From the NCBI RefSeq assembly GCF_010820665.1, contig NZ_JAAIKC010000004.1:310001-374000 (forward strand): a stretch of 64,000 nt of DNA. The letters run 5' to 3'. Shown one piece after another: positions 63,395 to 64,000 of this stretch; the first letter of the stretch is position 1; every line of letters begins with the position of its first letter. The translations under genes and the position numbers were made by a program. Source of the stretch: Paenibacillus sp. SYP-B3998 (GTDB lineage Bacteria; Bacillota; Bacilli; Paenibacillales; NBRC-103111). Under the pieces are notes generated by a model. The model was not told the DNA's origin and searched no databases. It saw only the letters and a program-made list of their open reading frames with translations.

Positions 63395-64000
63395 ATGAGC
63401 AAATATTCGTTTAATGAAATTTCTTTGAAACAATTCATTTTTATTATATTTGAAACGCAAGTGGGGGTTGGTGTTCTTTCTCTTCCTGGCGATTTAGCCA
63501 AAACCGCCGGTACCGACGGGTGGATATCTATTATATTAGGTTGGATTTTGGCTAATCTTCTCAGTCTTGTCATTATAAAAATTATGGAGAAAAACCCTGG
63601 ATATACTTTATTTGAAATTTTGACCAATTACTTTGGTAAGTGGGTAGGTAAAGGTTTATCCGTACTATGGATCCTGTATGCCATGTATATAGCCAGCATA
63701 GCCCTTTTTTCAGCGATTCATATCATAACGATATGGATATTACCGAGAACGCTGAATTTTATATTGATCATTCTGTTTATCATTCCTAACTATTTGATTC
63801 TTAAGCATGGAATAAAAGTAATTGGAATCGTCTCAGAGCTTGTTTTTATTACCGTATTATGGATTCCCCTCTTGTTGTTATATGCGCTAAAGGATGCAGA
63901 ATGGTTGTACCTTCTTCCAATCGGTAAAGAAGGCATTCTTCCAATTCTGTCTACCGCAAAGTCTACACTCCTTTCTTTCCTTGGATTTGAAATGGCATTC
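63395..64000 (+). CDS. Second GerAB-type subunit (3' end outside window)
   Basis: A B-subunit copy running off the window (202 codons visible). Its start is KYSFNEISLKQFIFIIFETQ and the following GVGVLSLPGDLAKTAGTDGW is nearly the same as in the first B gene at 61149, with high similarity through the visible length, so this looks like a local duplication. ATG 63395 follows AAAGGGGGAAGG and lies 30 bases after the C subunit. Probably part of the same operon; whether further A/C copies follow cannot be seen. Confidence 0.9.
   Translation, partial: MSKYSFNEISLKQFIFIIFETQVGVGVLSLPGDLAKTAGTDGWISIILGWILANLLSLVIIKIMEKNPGYTLFEILTNYFGKWVGKGLSVLWILYAMYIASIALFSAIHIITIWILPRTLNFILIILFIIPNYLILKHGIKVIGIVSELVFITVLWIPLLLLYALKDAEWLYLLPIGKEGILPILSTAKSTLLSFLGFEMAF

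Overview
The window reads as the chromosome of an endospore-forming, low-to-moderate GC Gram-positive of the Paenibacillaceae (Paenibacillus-like). This is inferred from gene content and signals. There are three kinds of spore genes: a gerA-type germinant receptor operon, GerP-like spore proteins, and an alpha/beta SASP with a YjcZ-type mini-protein. Other markers are AGGAGG-type ribosome binding sites, a T-box leader, an infC-rpmI-rplT operon with an L20-type leader, and two genes of the futalosine menaquinone pathway. I found no phage, transposase, CRISPR array, tRNA or rRNA. The sequence looks like ordinary core and niche chromosome.

Layout. 1-6.9 kb: a co-directional exopolysaccharide operon (two GT4 glycosyltransferases, one WcaI-like; a WcaF-like acetyltransferase; UDP-glucose dehydrogenase; a GT28-like transferase; GDP-mannose pyrophosphorylase) ending in a strong terminator. 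7-10.3 kb: a small zinc-ribbon protein, an amber-interrupted mini-ORF, a YneK-like membrane protein, endonuclease IV with a long C-terminal tail, and PurU. 10.3-12.9 kb: a DUF1800-DUF1501 pair, the latter with a Tat signal. 13-24.7 kb: transketolase, PpnP, a secreted Calx-beta protein, an RCC1 propeller, a dehydrogenase fused to a PilZ domain, Pgi, a YigZ protein, a TetR regulator and a cystine-type ABC importer. 24.9-28.4 kb: small conserved proteins and a spore block with four related GerP-like small proteins, a GerPC-like protein, Hsp20 and a SASP. 28.5-31.4 kb: a GtrA/GT2 pair divergent from a GT-C-like membrane mannosyltransferase.

31.5-45.9 kb: a YjcZ-type peptide, ArsR and LysR regulators, a DMT exporter, mqnB-mqnD, an RluA-type pseudouridine synthase, a DUF4080 radical SAM protein, a lipoprotein cytochrome c, IMP dehydrogenase, ManA, YtqA/YtqB, a WGxxGxxG-tailed secreted protein and TrmB. 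45.9-50.5 kb: envelope glycolipid and polysaccharide genes (UgtP-like GT28, PAP2 phosphatase, GT4, processive GT2). 50.5-51.9 kb: infC-rpmI-rplT, with infC starting at ATT. 52-58.9 kb: a T-box-controlled ilvB-ilvN-ilvC-leuA branched-chain amino acid operon with long hairpins in two intergenic gaps, then an aminotransferase. 59-64 kb: a small membrane protein and a germinant receptor operon gerA-gerB-gerC followed by a second gerB copy cut by the window edge.

How genes connect. Ugd and ManC supply UDP-glucuronate and GDP-mannose for the first cluster; ManA, Pgi and transketolase feed the same sugar pools. The T-box and intergenic hairpins suggest layered RNA control of branched-chain amino acid synthesis. 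The most unusual single gene is the beta-hydroxyacid dehydrogenase-PilZ fusion at 18.0-19.3 kb, which would couple a metabolic oxidoreductase to cyclic di-GMP. The spore block at 25.8-27.4 kb holds four divergent members of one small-protein family in two convergent units. No database searches were run; all family assignments are from reading the sequence.
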